Positions 49,469-61,266 are shown, numbered from the stretch's first letter. The stretch: 64,000 nucleotides of DNA from Pseudomonas abyssi (GCF_002307495.1 NZ_NTMR01000027.1:29563-93562); one strand, 5' to 3'. The notes: generated by a model not told the origin, from the sequence alone. Program-made: numbers and translations.

Positions 49469-50245
49469 ATGCAAATGCACTTGAAACGCATCCTTGTGCT
49501 GCCGTTGCTACTCATCGCCGCGCTGGCCCATGCCGACCCGCTCCGCCTGCAGGCCCTGCATGAATTCCGCAGCGAAGGCTTCGAAGCGGGCACTTACCTG
49601 CTGATCGACAACAACCTGTACGAGCGCGTACGCGAACCAGGCAACCGGGAAATCTACAACACCTCCCTGCGCCGTATGGACGCCCTGCTGCGCCAGATGA
49701 ACAATCCTGGCGACCTGCGCCCCCTGTACAACGACCTCGTAGCCCTGATCCGCGAACTCGAAAACATGCCTGAAGACCAGGCCCATTACAGCCTTGCCAC
49801 CGTCAACCGGATCATGATGGCCCATGGCAAGCTGGAAAACGCCGCCGCCGAGCTCTACAACACCGAGGCCGCAGACGCGTCGGAAGATCTGCTCGCCCTG
49901 CACCGCCAGAGCATCGAAACCCACCGCATTCTGCTGCTGTACCAGAACAACATGTTCAGCTCGGTCGGCGTCTACTTCCTGCCAAGCAAGGAAGGCATCT
50001 TTGATGAGCTGGACGCACGCATCCATGCCGGCTCCGGCGAACTGAAGCGACTACTGCCAGAGCACGAGGCAACCTTCGAGCAGCTCGACAAGCAATACAG
50101 CTTCATCCAGCCGCGACTGATCAATCATCACGCCGACTGGGTACCCACCATTGCCGCGTTCTATCTGAGCAAAAACACCCAAACCCTAGACGAGCTGTCC
50201 CGCGAGAAGGCCAACCTCGCCGAGGCCAACGCCGGCACTCCGTAA
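49469..50245 (+). CDS. Secreted helical protein, unknown
   Basis: 258 aa from ATG 49469 (or 49475). A signal peptide MHLKRILVLPLLLIAALAHA with an AHA cleavage site precedes an all-helical, charged periplasmic domain of about 235 residues. SLRRMDALLRQMNNPGDLRPLYNDLVALIRELENMP and DELDARIHAGSGELKRLLPEHEATFEQLDKQYSFIQ are examples. No family recognised. It lies between carA and dapB, where P. aeruginosa has no equivalent gene, and ends at a bidirectional terminator. Confidence 0.8.
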   Translation: MQMHLKRILVLPLLLIAALAHADPLRLQALHEFRSEGFEAGTYLLIDNNLYERVREPGNREIYNTSLRRMDALLRQMNNPGDLRPLYNDLVALIRELENMPEDQAHYSLATVNRIMMAHGKLENAAAELYNTEAADASEDLLALHRQSIETHRILLLYQNNMFSSVGVYFLPSKEGIFDELDARIHAGSGELKRLLPEHEATFEQLDKQYSFIQPRLINHHADWVPTIAAFYLSKNTQTLDELSREKANLAEANAGTP

Positions 50246-50257
50246 CGCCAGGGGCAA

Positions 50258-50297
50258 CAAAAAAGGCACCGCAGCTTGCGCTCGCGGTGCCTTTTTT
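50258..50297. terminator. Bidirectional terminator before dapB end
   Basis: GGCACCGC (50265-50272) pairs with GCGGTGCC (50284-50291), flanked by six A on the left and six T on the right. It ends both the 49469 gene and the grpE-dnaK-dnaJ-dapB run. Confidence 0.92.
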
Positions 50298-50316
50298 CTG
50301 CACTGGATGGACGATC

Positions 50317-52271
<1,955 letters not shown>

Positions 52272-52308
52272 GTGTTCGATTTCCCTCAGAGAGTCACTCG
52301 GCACAAAC

Positions 52309-52337
52309 GGCAACGCGGGAGAAGCTCCCGCGTTGCC
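52309..52337 (-). promoter_or_regulatory. Hairpin between dnaK and dnaJ
   Basis: GGCAACGCGGGAG (52309-52321) pairs perfectly with CTCCCGCGTTGCC (52325-52337) over a 3-base loop; no T-run follows. Such intercistronic stems often stabilise the upstream dnaK message or lower dnaJ output, which is inferred here. Confidence 0.65.
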
Positions 52338-52394
52338 AGGCAGAGTGGTCAGGCGGCACGTTCAACGCACCGCCCGGCCCGGTTCATCAAGGAC

Positions 52395-54317
52395 TTACTT
52401 GTTGTCCTTGACCTCTTCGAACTCGGCATCAACCACGTCGTCTGCATCGTTGCCAGACTCCGCATCTGCCGCTGCGCCATCAGCCTGACCGGCCTGAGCC
52501 TGCTCGGCGTACATCTTCTGAACCAGCGGACCAGAGGCTTCGGACAGAGCGTTGATCTTGGCTTCGATCTCTTCCTTGTCACCGGTCTTGATCGCCGCTT
52601 CCAGATCGCTCAGCGCGGTTTCAATGGCCGCCTTCTCTTCGTCGGTCGCCTTGTCGCCTGCCTCGGTCAGCGTCTTGCGAGTCGCATGGACCAGCTGATC
52701 GGCTTGGTTACGCACGGTCACCAGCTCTTCGAACTTGCGATCCTCTTCGGCGTTAGCCTCGGCGTCACGCACCATCTTGTCGATTTCGTCATCCGACAGA
52801 CCGGAGGACGCCTTGATCACGATGGACTGCTCTTTGCCAGTCGCTTTGTCCTTGGCGGACACGTTCAGAATACCGTTGGCATCGATGTCGAAGCTGACTT
52901 CGATCTGCGGCACGCCACGCTGCGCCGGCGGAATGTCGGCCAGGTCAAAGCGGCCCAGCGACTTATTCTGCGACGCCTGCTTGCGCTCACCCTGCAGCAC
53001 GTGAATGGTCACGGCAGTCTGGTTGTCGTCAGCAGTCGAGAACACCTGCGACTTTTTGGTCGGGATGGTGGTGTTTTTCTCGATCAGCGCAGTCATCACG
53101 CCACCCATGGTTTCGATACCCAGCGACAGCGGGGTCACATCCAGCAGCAGCACGTCTTTCACGTCACCCGCCAGAACCGCACCCTGGATGGAGGCACCAA
53201 TGGCAACCGCCTCATCCGGGTTAACGTCCTTGCGCGGCTCTTTGTTGAAGAACTCGGCAACCGTCTTCTGTACCAGCGGCATGCGGGTCTGACCACCCAC
53301 CAGAATCACTTCGTTGATCTCGGACACGTCCAGGCCAGCATCCTGCATCGCGATGCGGCAGGGCTCGATGCTGCGTTTGATCAGATCCTCAACCAGCGAC
53401 TCCAGCTTGGCGCGAGTCACCTTGACGTTCAGGTGCTTCGGACCGGACGCATCTGCCGTGATATACGGCAGGTTAACGTCAGTTTGCTGGCTGGAAGACA
53501 GCTCGATCTTGGCCTTTTCAGCAGCTTCTTTCAGACGCTGCAGAGCCAGCGGATCGTTGTGCAGATCAACGCCGTTCTCTTTCTTGAACTCGTCTGCCAG
53601 GTAGTCGATCAGACGCATGTCGAAATCTTCACCACCCAGGAAGGTGTCGCCATTGGTGGCCAGCACTTCAAACTGGTGCTCGCCATCTACTTCGGCAATT
53701 TCGATCACGGACACGTCGAAGGTACCGCCACCCAGGTCGTATACGACAACGGTGGAGTCGCCACGCGCCTTGTCCATACCGTAGGCCAGAGCAGCGGCGG
53801 TCGGCTCGTTGATGATGCGCTTGACTTCCAGACCGGCGATACGACCGGCGTCCTTGGTGGCCTGACGCTGGCTGTCGTTGAAGTAGGCCGGTACGGTGAT
53901 AACCGCTTCAGTAACCGGCTCGCCGAGGTAGTCTTCGGCGGTCTTCTTCATCTTTTTCAGCACTTCGGCCGACACCTGCGGCGGCGCCATCTTCTCGTCA
54001 TTGACCTGAACCCAGGCGTCGCCGTTGTCGGCTTTGACGATCTTGTAAGGCACCAGCTTGATGTCTTTCTGTACGACGTCTTCTTCAAAACGACGACCGA
54101 TCAAACGCTTGACCGCGTACAGCGTGTTCTGCGGGTTGGTGACCGCCTGACGCTTGGCAGACTGACCAACCAGGGTTTCGCCGTCGTTGGTGTAGGCGAC
54201 GATGGACGGCGTGGTGCGCGCACCCTCGGCGTTCTCGATCACCTTGGCGGAACCGTTTTCCAAAATGGCGACACAGGAGTTGGTGGTCCCCAGGTCGATA
54301 CCGATAATCTTGCCCAT
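52395..54317 (-). CDS. dnaK: Chaperone DnaK (Hsp70)
   Basis: 640 aa, normal length. The ATPase domain opens with [16 protein letters not shown] and contains [13 protein letters not shown] and [12 protein letters not shown]. The substrate domain includes [13 protein letters not shown] and a helical lid, and the acidic C-terminal tail ends [11 protein letters not shown]. With DnaJ and GrpE it folds nascent and stress-denatured proteins. It is transcribed from the sigma-32 promoter before grpE. Confidence 0.98.
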   Translation of the reverse strand: MGKIIGIDLGTTNSCVAILENGSAKVIENAEGARTTPSIVAYTNDGETLVGQSAKRQAVTNPQNTLYAVKRLIGRRFEEDVVQKDIKLVPYKIVKADNGDAWVQVNDEKMAPPQVSAEVLKKMKKTAEDYLGEPVTEAVITVPAYFNDSQRQATKDAGRIAGLEVKRIINEPTAAALAYGMDKARGDSTVVVYDLGGGTFDVSVIEIAEVDGEHQFEVLATNGDTFLGGEDFDMRLIDYLADEFKKENGVDLHNDPLALQRLKEAAEKAKIELSSSQQTDVNLPYITADASGPKHLNVKVTRAKLESLVEDLIKRSIEPCRIAMQDAGLDVSEINEVILVGGQTRMPLVQKTVAEFFNKEPRKDVNPDEAVAIGASIQGAVLAGDVKDVLLLDVTPLSLGIETMGGVMTALIEKNTTIPTKKSQVFSTADDNQTAVTIHVLQGERKQASQNKSLGRFDLADIPPAQRGVPQIEVSFDIDANGILNVSAKDKATGKEQSIVIKASSGLSDDEIDKMVRDAEANAEEDRKFEELVTVRNQADQLVHATRKTLTEAGDKATDEEKAAIETALSDLEAAIKTGDKEEIEAKINALSEASGPLVQKMYAEQAQAGQADGAAADAESGNDADDVVDAEFEEVKDNK

Positions 54318-54405
54318 ATGCTTCTCTCCGAATCTGGCTACCGCGTTCAGTCAGCGGCGCTGTTTATCTGTGCATGAACCCTTGATGGGGTCTGCAAAAT
54401 CAATT

Positions 54406-54978
54406 TCAAGCCTGCTCGTCAATCGACTGAGTGCCGGCGGCCGGAGCCTTGCTCACCACAACCATTGCCGGGCGCAGCAGGCGACCGCTCAGGGTGTAAC
54501 CCTTCTGGAACACCTTGAGCACGGTATTGGCTTCAACGGCAGCGCTCTCTTCCATCGCCATCGCCTGATGCAGCTCCGGGTTGAAGGGCTCACCCTCGGG
54601 TACAACCGGCACCACCTGGAAACGGGCCAGGGTGTCGGCGAACATCTTCAGGGTCAGCTCAATCCCTTCGCGCATCGGCTTGATGGCTTCATCGTCGGCA
54701 TTGGACAGCTCCAAGCCACGCTCCAGGCTGTCGACGATCGGCAGCAGGTCATTGGCAAAGCGCTCGAGCGCAAACTTGTGCGCCTTTTCTACATCCTGCT
54801 CGGCACGACGGCGGGCGTTTTGCACATCGGCGACGGCCCGCAGAGCCTGATCCTGAGCGGCAGCAAGCTGTTCTTCCAGACTTGCCACGCGCGCCGCAAG
54901 ATCGCCCTCAGGCGTTTCAACGGCTGCCTCGGTAGCCGCGTCCTGATCCTGCAGATCCGGTCTCTGTTCCTCTGCCAT
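54406..54978 (-). CDS. grpE: Nucleotide exchange factor GrpE
   Basis: 190 aa. A long N-terminal coiled coil ([62 protein letters not shown]) precedes the four-helix part and the beta-wing ([21 protein letters not shown]). It releases ADP from DnaK. It is the first gene of the grpE-dnaK-dnaJ run, 95 bp after a sigma-32 promoter. Confidence 0.97.
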   Translation of the reverse strand: MAEEQRPDLQDQDAATEAAVETPEGDLAARVASLEEQLAAAQDQALRAVADVQNARRRAEQDVEKAHKFALERFANDLLPIVDSLERGLELSNADDEAIKPMREGIELTLKMFADTLARFQVVPVVPEGEPFNPELHQAMAMEESAAVEANTVLKVFQKGYTLSGRLLRPAMVVVSKAPAAGTQSIDEQA

Positions 54979-55072
54979 GTCTTTCTCCTGTCATAGGGTT
55001 ATGGCGCTGCGGCGCTGGGCTCACAGCCTGTCAATGATGATCCGCCAGCGTCGCTGGCATTGCCTGGCAACC

Positions 55073-55101
55073 TATATGGGGCCATTCCCACAACCTTCAA
55101 G
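55073..55101 (-). promoter_or_regulatory. Sigma-32 heat-shock promoter of grpE-dnaK
   Basis: On the minus strand CTTGAA (55096-55101) and CCCCATATA (55073-55081) are spaced by 14 bases. Both elements and the spacing match the RpoH consensus almost perfectly. Confidence 0.9.
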
Positions 55102-55150
55102 GGGAGATCAAAAGACAGATTGAGGGGGCTTGTAGGCGCCGGGAAAACTA

Positions 55151-55166
55151 CTGTATAAATAACCAG
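55151..55166 (+). promoter_or_regulatory. LexA (SOS) box before recN
   Basis: CTGTATAAATAACCAG matches CTG-N10-CAG with the AT-rich core of the Pseudomonas SOS box. It ends 23 bases before the recN ATG, so LexA would block the recN promoter. Confidence 0.85.
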
Positions 55167-55189
55167 AAAACCAAACAGGAGCACGCGCC

Positions 55190-56866
55190 ATGCTGGTCCA
55201 TCTCGCGGTCAACAACTACGCCATCGTCGACAACCTGGAGCTAGATCTGGGCGGCGGCATGAGTGTGATCACCGGGGAAACCGGCGCCGGCAAATCGATC
55301 ATGCTCGATGCACTGGCGCTGACCCTCGGCGACCGCGCCGACAGCGGGGCCGTGCGCCCGGGCAGCGACAAAGCCGACATCCTCGCCACCTTCGACATCA
55401 GCGATATCCCGGAGGCACGCCAGTGGCTGGACGAGCGTGATCTGACGCAAGACGACGAGCAGGTCATCCTGCGCCGCGTCATCACCGCAGAAGGTCGCTC
55501 ACGCGGTTACATCAACGGCTCCCCCTGCCCCCAGCAAGACCTGCGCGCCCTCGGTGAAATGCTGATCGACATTCACAGTCAGCACGAACACCAATCGCTG
55601 CTGAAAACCGATACCCACCGCCGCCTGCTGGACGAATACGCCGGCGCCGGCGAGCTGGCTCGCCAGGTACAGCTCGCCGCACAGCGCTGCCGCCAGACCG
55701 AGAAGGCTCTGCTGCAGGCCAGCCGCCAGAGCGAAGAGCAGAGCGCACGTCAGCAGCTGCTGACCTATCAGCTGGACGAACTGGACAACCTCAGCCTGCA
55801 GGATGGCGAACTGGAAGCGCTGGAAAACGAACAGCGCCAACTGGCCAGCGCCGACCAGATCCTGCACTCCTGCCAACAGGTCATCAACATCTGCAGCGAG
55901 AACGATGCCGGTAGCGTGCTCCAAGCCCTGACCGCCAGCCTGCAGCGTCTTGACGGTTTCAAGAATCACAGCAGCCAACTGGGCGAAGCCAGCGACCTGA
56001 TTGCCAGCGCCCAGATTCAGATTGAAGAAGCCGTGGGCGAGCTGACCCGCTACCTGGATCACTTTGAGGCCGACCCGGAGCGCCAACAATATGTTGAAGA
56101 GCGCCTGAGCGCCATCTTCGAGCTGGCCCGCAAGCATCGCATCCAGCCGGCCGAGCTACCGGTTTTGCAGCAGCAGCTGATTGATGAACTCGAAGGCCAG
56201 CAGCAGCAAGCCGCCGACGCCGAGCGACTGCAGGGGGAACTGACCGCCTATCAGGCGCACTATCGTCAACTCAGCGAGAAGTTATCAGCTCAGCGCAGCA
56301 AAGGTGCCAGCAAGCTGGCCAAGGCAGTTACCCAGGAAATTCAGCGCCTTGGCATGCCGGGCGGTCGCATCGAGCTGCAGCTGACACCGCTGGATGCAGA
56401 CAGCTACCCGGTCACCGGTCTGGAAAATGTCGAATTTCTGGTCAGCGCCAATCCCGGCCAACCCGCCAAGCCGCTGGCCAAGGTCGCGTCCGGCGGCGAA
56501 CTGTCACGCATCAGTCTCGGCATTCAGGTGATTACCGCGCAAACCTCACGCGTACCGACGTTGGTATTTGATGAGGTCGATGTGGGTATCGGCGGGCCGA
56601 CGGCGGAAATTGTCGGCCAACTGCTGCGCCAGCTCGGCGCCCGAGGGCAGGTACTGACAGTGACCCACCTGCCGCAGGTTGCAGCACAGGGGCATCAACA
56701 CCTGTTCGTACGCAAACAGCAGACCCGCAACAGCACTCGCACCTGCATCGACCAGCTGGACACCGAGGCCCGCATTCAGGAAGTCGCCCGCATGCTGGGC
56801 GGCATTGACCTGACCGACGAATCGCTGGCCCACGCCCGCAAGCTGCTGAGCACTACCGCAGACTGA
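55190..56866 (+). CDS. recN: DNA repair protein RecN
   Basis: 558 aa SMC-like ATPase for double-strand-break repair. Walker A GETGAGKS lies at 29-36, and the ABC signature is in ASGGELSRISLGIQVI. Walker B is PTLVFDEVDVGIGGPTAEIVG. Two coiled-coil arms lie between them. A LexA box precedes it, so induction by DNA damage is expected. It ends at a bidirectional terminator shared with fur. Confidence 0.97.
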   Translation: MLVHLAVNNYAIVDNLELDLGGGMSVITGETGAGKSIMLDALALTLGDRADSGAVRPGSDKADILATFDISDIPEARQWLDERDLTQDDEQVILRRVITAEGRSRGYINGSPCPQQDLRALGEMLIDIHSQHEHQSLLKTDTHRRLLDEYAGAGELARQVQLAAQRCRQTEKALLQASRQSEEQSARQQLLTYQLDELDNLSLQDGELEALENEQRQLASADQILHSCQQVINICSENDAGSVLQALTASLQRLDGFKNHSSQLGEASDLIASAQIQIEEAVGELTRYLDHFEADPERQQYVEERLSAIFELARKHRIQPAELPVLQQQLIDELEGQQQQAADAERLQGELTAYQAHYRQLSEKLSAQRSKGASKLAKAVTQEIQRLGMPGGRIELQLTPLDADSYPVTGLENVEFLVSANPGQPAKPLAKVASGGELSRISLGIQVITAQTSRVPTLVFDEVDVGIGGPTAEIVGQLLRQLGARGQVLTVTHLPQVAAQGHQHLFVRKQQTRNSTRTCIDQLDTEARIQEVARMLGGIDLTDESLAHARKLLSTTAD

Positions 56867-56880
56867 CCTTGGTGCAGACA

Positions 56881-56912
56881 CAAAAAACCGGGCGCCAGGC
56901 CCGGTTTTTTGT
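56881..56912. terminator. Bidirectional terminator between recN and fur
   Basis: ACCGGGCG-type stem (AAAAAACCGGGC with GCCCGGTTTTTT) with A- and T-runs on both sides; it serves both convergent genes. Confidence 0.93.
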
Positions 56913-56925
56913 GCGGTGATTGCAC

Positions 56926-57333
56926 TTATTTTTGCGGCTTGCGCACGTACAGCACCAGATTATGATCTACCAGCTCAAAGCCGTGCTCCTTGACGATCTC
57001 GCGCTGGCGACGCTCAATCTCTGCATCAAAGAACTCAACGACCTCGCCCGAGTCGACACACACCATATGGTCATGGTGCTCGCCGTCTGCCAGCTCGAAT
57101 ACGGCATGGCCGCCATCAAAGTTATGACGCACCACCAGGCCGGCGGCTTCGAATTGGGTCAGCACACGGTAAACAGTGGCCAGGCCAACATCTTCGCCTG
57201 CCTCCATCAGTGCCTTGTATACGTCCTCTGCGCTCATGTGGCGCTCAGTCGAGCCGTCCAGCATCTGCAGGATCTTGACCCGGGGCAGGGTGACCTTGAG
57301 GCCGGCTTTGCGGAGTTCTTGATTTTCAAGCAT
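56926..57333 (-). CDS. fur: Ferric uptake regulator Fur
   Basis: 135 aa. It represses iron-uptake genes with Fe2+. The winged helix (RHMSAEDVYKALMEAGEDVGLATVYRVLTQFEAAGLVV) is complete. The metal region has HHDHMVCVDSGEVVEFF with a single cysteine instead of the CxxC of enteric Fur, as in other pseudomonads. It is divergent from bamE, with 90 bp of shared control region. Confidence 0.97.
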   Translation of the reverse strand: MLENQELRKAGLKVTLPRVKILQMLDGSTERHMSAEDVYKALMEAGEDVGLATVYRVLTQFEAAGLVVRHNFDGGHAVFELADGEHHDHMVCVDSGEVVEFFDAEIERRQREIVKEHGFELVDHNLVLYVRKPQK

Positions 57334-57423
57334 GGCTAGTATTCTCGTTCAGCGCTTCGCAGGGCGGGATGAGTCGGGTATGATCGGCCTTTTCAGCCAT
57401 TCCACGATAGCGGATGTTAGCAC

Positions 57424-57852
57424 GTGACGCGAAAAAGCTTTAATCGAAACCTTTGCATACTGCTATGCAGTGCATCTATCACCCTGCTTTCCGGTTGCGG
57501 CATTATCCCGGGCATTTACAAAATCGACATTCAGCAGGGCAACGTCGTCACCCAAGAGATGGTTGATCAGCTGCGGCCGGGTATGACTACCCGCCAGGTT
57601 CGCTTCATCATGGGCACGCCGCTGATTCAGGACACCTTCCATCCCAACCGCTGGGATTACCTGTACAGCATGGAATCCGGTCACAATGATCGGGTACAGG
57701 AGCGCATCAGCCTGACCTTTGAAGACAACCGTCTGGTTGGCCTGGCCGGCGACTTCATGCCGGGCAAGAGCGCAGACGAAGAGATCATGAGCGGCAGCGA
57801 CGTCGAGACCTATCCGGTAGATCTGGGCGCCCCGCTCGGCACTGGCGAGTAA
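57424..57852 (+). CDS. bamE: Outer membrane assembly lipoprotein BamE/OmlA
   Basis: 142 aa from GTG 57424. The lipobox LLSGC near residue 21 of the signal segment directs it to the outer membrane. The SmpA/OmlA fold is seen in [48 protein letters not shown]. It is a subunit of the BAM complex that inserts outer-membrane proteins. The acidic C-terminal tail ([15 protein letters not shown]) is short. Confidence 0.94.
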   Translation: MTRKSFNRNLCILLCSASITLLSGCGIIPGIYKIDIQQGNVVTQEMVDQLRPGMTTRQVRFIMGTPLIQDTFHPNRWDYLYSMESGHNDRVQERISLTFEDNRLVGLAGDFMPGKSADEEIMSGSDVETYPVDLGAPLGTGE

Positions 57853-57906
57853 CCTCGCCTTTCTACCTTCCGGCGCCCTGCACTGCACGGCGCCAGCACC
57901 TCCCCG

Positions 57907-58218
57907 CTACTCTTCCGCCTTGGCAGCCTTGGCCTTGGCAGCACGCTGCTTGCGCACTTCTTTCGGATCTGCAATCAGCGGACGATAAATCTCCACCCGC
58001 TCACCAGCCTCCAGCACCCGCTCGTCCGGCTTCGGTACCGCCTTGCCGAAAACTCCCAGCGGGCAGCTTTCCGGATCCACTTCGGGGAAGTGCTGTTCAA
58101 TACCGGACAGCCGCACCGCCGCTCGCATGCTGGTCCCCTGCGGTACCGTCAGCGACAGGATCTTCTGCTTGTACGGCAGCGCGTAGGCCACCTCCACCAC
58201 AATGCTCTTGTCAGCCAC
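57907..58218 (-). CDS. rnfH: RnfH family ubiquitin-like protein
   Basis: 103 aa from GTG 58218, with AAGGAGACCT upstream; longer frames upstream lie inside ratA. A beta-grasp UPF0125/RnfH protein: ADKSIVVEVAYALPYKQKILSLTVPQGTSMRAAVRLSGIEQHFPE and VGVFGKAVPKPDERVLEAGERVEIYRPL. The exact role is unknown; in enterics it is paired with ratA, as here. Its 5' end overlaps the ratA stop by eight bases. Confidence 0.9.
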   Translation of the reverse strand: MADKSIVVEVAYALPYKQKILSLTVPQGTSMRAAVRLSGIEQHFPEVDPESCPLGVFGKAVPKPDERVLEAGERVEIYRPLIADPKEVRKQRAAKAKAAKAEE

Positions 58219-58645
58219 GCCAGGTCTCCTTGGCACGCTGACAAAAAGCATCCACCATCGCATTGGCTGCCTGATTGAACAGGGGCCCCAGGGTCGCCTT
58301 GACCAGCGCCCCGGCGTATTCAAAGTGCAGGTCCAGGGTAATCTTGCAGGCCGAATCACTCAGCGCCTTAAACTCCCAGACACCACGAAAGTCACTGAAC
58401 GGCCCATCGACCAGCTGCAGCGCGATACGCTCGCCTGGGACCAGCGCATTGCGCGTGGTGAAGGACTGACTGACGCCCGCCTTGGCAATCTCCAGCCGCG
58501 CGCACATTTCATGCTCGGTTTCACTGAGAATGCTCGCCCCGGAACACCAGGGCAGAAATTCCGGGTAATGCTCAACCCGGTTTACCAGCTCGTACAGATG
58601 GCTCGCCGGGTAAGGCAGCAAAGCCGAGCGCTGAATATGCGTCAT
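58211..58645 (-). CDS. ratA: RatA family START-domain protein
   Basis: 144 aa. It has a START/SRPBCC-type lipid- or ligand-binding fold: MTHIQRSALLPYPASHLYELVNRVEHYPEFLPWC, FTTRNALVPGERIALQLVDGPF and the final helix FNQAANAMVDAFCQRAKETW. The E. coli relative was described as binding 50S subunits and blocking subunit association. Coenzyme Q binding is the role of its Coq10 kin. Function here is open. Confidence 0.9.
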   Translation of the reverse strand: MTHIQRSALLPYPASHLYELVNRVEHYPEFLPWCSGASILSETEHEMCARLEIAKAGVSQSFTTRNALVPGERIALQLVDGPFSDFRGVWEFKALSDSACKITLDLHFEYAGALVKATLGPLFNQAANAMVDAFCQRAKETWRG

Positions 58646-58652
58646 GCCGTTA

Positions 58653-60056
58653 TCACTTGGTCAGTTCAGTTACGAGAATGATCAGAATGCCCGCAGGGGC
58701 AACATAGCGTAACAGCGAATAGACCACCGAGAACAGGCGCTGATGCCGCAGTGCCAGCTCATCACGAAACACATCACGGTCCAGTACCCAGCCGGCAAAG
58801 AGCACAAACAGCAGACCGCCCAGCGGCAGCATAAGACGACTGGTTAGATAGTCGATGGACTCAAAGAAGGTCATCCCGCCCTCGCTGGTCCAGCGGAACA
58901 GGTGCCAACCCTCGGCATCGGTCACAAAGAAGCGCGCATCGGCCAGCAGGTTGAACGACAGCACCGTGCCCAGGCCAACCACCCAGCACAGCAGCGCGAT
59001 AATCGACGTCACCTGGCCGCGGCTGCGGCCAGTGCGCTCAACGAAGAAGGCAACCGCCGGCTCCAGCATCGAGATTGCCGAACTCCAGGCCGCCACGGTG
59101 ACCAGCAGGAAGAACACCACGCCGAAGATATTGCCACCGGCAATGTTGCCAAAAGCGATAGGCAGGGTGACAAACATCAACCCCGGCCCCTCATTGGGCT
59201 GCAGGCCGGCCGCGAACACCACCGGAAACAGCGCCATACCCGCAGTCAACGCCACCACGGTATCCAGCAGACCGACCGTCAGCACCGTCGAGCCAATAGA
59301 CGCCTTGCGCGGCATGTAGGCACCAAACACCATGATCGAGCCGACACCCACACTCAGGGTAAAGAAGGCGTGCCCCATGGCAGCAAGAATGCCGTCCGGT
59401 ACTTTGGCCAGATCAAAATCAAAGAGGAAGCGCACACCTTCCATAAAGTGCCCGGTGGTCATGCTGTAGCCCAGCAGCGCCAGCAGCAGCACAAACAGCA
59501 AAGGCATCAGAATGCGCAGCGTGCGCTCCAGCCCCGCCACCACCCCACGGGCAATCACCCAGGCCGTCAGCAACATAAACAGCGAATGCCAGATGGTCAG
59601 GCGCACCGGGTCGCCGGTCAGCCCGTCAAAGCGCTGCCCGGCCCCGGCGCCATCAATGCCACTGAACTCGCCGCGCACCATGCCGACGATGTAATCGAGC
59701 GCCCAGCCGGCCACCACACTGTAAAAGGACAGAATCAGCAACGCGCCAACCATCCCCATAACCGCCGCCCACGACCAGCGCTCGGAAGCACCCGAGCAAC
59801 GCGCCAGCGTACTGAGCGTATTGACCGGGCTCTGCCGACCGCGGCGGCCCAACAACGTTTCAGCCAGCATCACCGGCAAACCGATCAGCGCAATACACAC
59901 CAGATAGACCAGCACAAAGGCGCCGCCGCCATACATGCCGGTCATGTACGGGAACTTCCAGATATTGCCGAGGCCTACGGCAGAGCCGGTAGCCGCAAGA
60001 ATAAAGACCCAGCGACTCGCCCAGATCCCGTGAATAGAGACAGCGTCTTTGCTCAT
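58653..60056 (-). CDS. NSS-family sodium-dependent transporter
   Basis: 467 aa with 11 or 12 predicted helices. The neurotransmitter:sodium symporter signature is GSAVGLGNIWKFPYMTGMYGGGAFVLVYLVCIALIGLPVML at the N-terminus (Na+ and substrate site around GLGNIWKFP). Bacterial members import amino acids such as tyrosine or tryptophan; the substrate here is unknown. The gene sits between ratA and smpB, where P. aeruginosa has none, and starts 158 bp from the divergent smpB. Confidence 0.9.
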   Translation of the reverse strand: MSKDAVSIHGIWASRWVFILAATGSAVGLGNIWKFPYMTGMYGGGAFVLVYLVCIALIGLPVMLAETLLGRRGRQSPVNTLSTLARCSGASERWSWAAVMGMVGALLILSFYSVVAGWALDYIVGMVRGEFSGIDGAGAGQRFDGLTGDPVRLTIWHSLFMLLTAWVIARGVVAGLERTLRILMPLLFVLLLALLGYSMTTGHFMEGVRFLFDFDLAKVPDGILAAMGHAFFTLSVGVGSIMVFGAYMPRKASIGSTVLTVGLLDTVVALTAGMALFPVVFAAGLQPNEGPGLMFVTLPIAFGNIAGGNIFGVVFFLLVTVAAWSSAISMLEPAVAFFVERTGRSRGQVTSIIALLCWVVGLGTVLSFNLLADARFFVTDAEGWHLFRWTSEGGMTFFESIDYLTSRLMLPLGGLLFVLFAGWVLDRDVFRDELALRHQRLFSVVYSLLRYVAPAGILIILVTELTK

Positions 60057-60214
60057 GACCGTTCCCGGTTTGCCCTGAAAAAAAGGAACGCATTGTCCAG
60101 ATTTTGATCAACCCCTACAAGAGCCAGTCGACATCCTCGACGAAAGGCAAGGGTAGGCCAGTACCACGAAAACTCCACGCTATACCGCCACAAATACAGG
60201 TATAATCGCCGCCC

Positions 60215-60697
60215 ATGAGCAAACCAAAGAAACCTGCGGCCAACAGCGGCACCATTGCCCTGAACAAAAAGGCCAAACATGACTATTTCATCGAACAGCG
60301 CTTTGAAGCCGGCATCGCCCTGACAGGCTGGGAAGTCAAAAGCCTGCGCGAGGGCAAGGTGCAACTGGTCGACAGCTACATCATGCTCAAGAACAACGAA
60401 GCCTTTCTGCTCGGTGCCCACATCACCCCGCTGAAAACCGCCAGCACCCACGTGATTGCAGACCCGACTCGCACCCGCAAGCTGCTGCTGCACGCCCGTG
60501 AGCTCGACAAGCTGATCGCCGGCGTCCAGGCCAAAGGCTTCGCCTGCGTGCCCCTGGCGCTGTACTGGAAAGGCCATCTGGTCAAATGCGAAATCGCCCT
60601 GGTACGCGGCAAGAAAGACTTCGACAAACGTCAAAGCCTGAAAGAGCGCGACTGGGATCGCGAGAAGCAACGGGTCGTGCGCGAAAATAATCGCTGA
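60215..60697 (+). CDS. smpB: SsrA-binding protein SmpB
   Basis: 160 aa. It delivers tmRNA to stalled ribosomes. The OB-fold shows [42 protein letters not shown] and the C-terminal basic tail [28 protein letters not shown] inserts into the decoding site. It lies 206 bp before ssrA, so partner protein and RNA are adjacent. Confidence 0.97.
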   Translation: MSKPKKPAANSGTIALNKKAKHDYFIEQRFEAGIALTGWEVKSLREGKVQLVDSYIMLKNNEAFLLGAHITPLKTASTHVIADPTRTRKLLLHARELDKLIAGVQAKGFACVPLALYWKGHLVKCEIALVRGKKDFDKRQSLKERDWDREKQRVVRENNR

Positions 60698-60903
60698 TTT
60701 TTTTTGCGCAGCGGCGGAACCAAGCCCACACCAGCCAGTCACAGCTTATGACAGGCCGGTCGCTCCACCGACCTGTCTATGGTTTAAAGCATGTAACGCC
60801 CTATGCCCTGATCCGTCAGGGTATTTTTTTGTCTGCACCCCGCCCTGTTCCGCACGGAACCTTTAGCGTACAATCCCGTCTCAGTAACACACCAGCAAGA
60901 TTT

Positions 60904-61257
60904 GGGGCCGATTTGGATTCGACGACGGTTACAAAACTTGAGGGGCATGCCGAGTTGGTAGCAGATCTCGTAAATTCGCTGCTGCACATTTATAGTTGCC
61001 AACGACGACAACTACGCACTAGCCGCTTAAGCCGGCTAGCGGTCACTAGGGGATGCCTGTAAACCCGAAGTTGACCGACAGATAGAACAGGATCGCCGCC
61101 AAGTTTGCTGTAGACGTAACGGCTAAAACTTATACAGCTCGCTCCAAGCACCCTGCCACTCGGGCGGCGCGGAGTTAACTAAGTAGAGATGGCTAAGCAT
61201 GTAGAACCGATAGCGGAGGACTGGCGGACGGGGGTTCAAATCCCCCCGGCTCCACCA
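60904..61257 (+). ncRNA. ssrA: Transfer-messenger RNA
   Basis: 354 nt. The 5' end GGGGCCGATTTGGATTCGACGACGG and the 3' TTCAAATCCCCCCGGCTCCACCA pair as the tRNA-like half, with CCA encoded. The tag frame is at 60998-61030 and encodes ANDDNYALAA, the Pseudomonas tag. A -10 TACAAT is at 60869-60874; its -35 is poor. The 3' end is a well-known integration site for genomic islands, and an integrase-like fragment follows at once. Confidence 0.98.
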
Positions 61258-61266
61258 ATTTGACAA

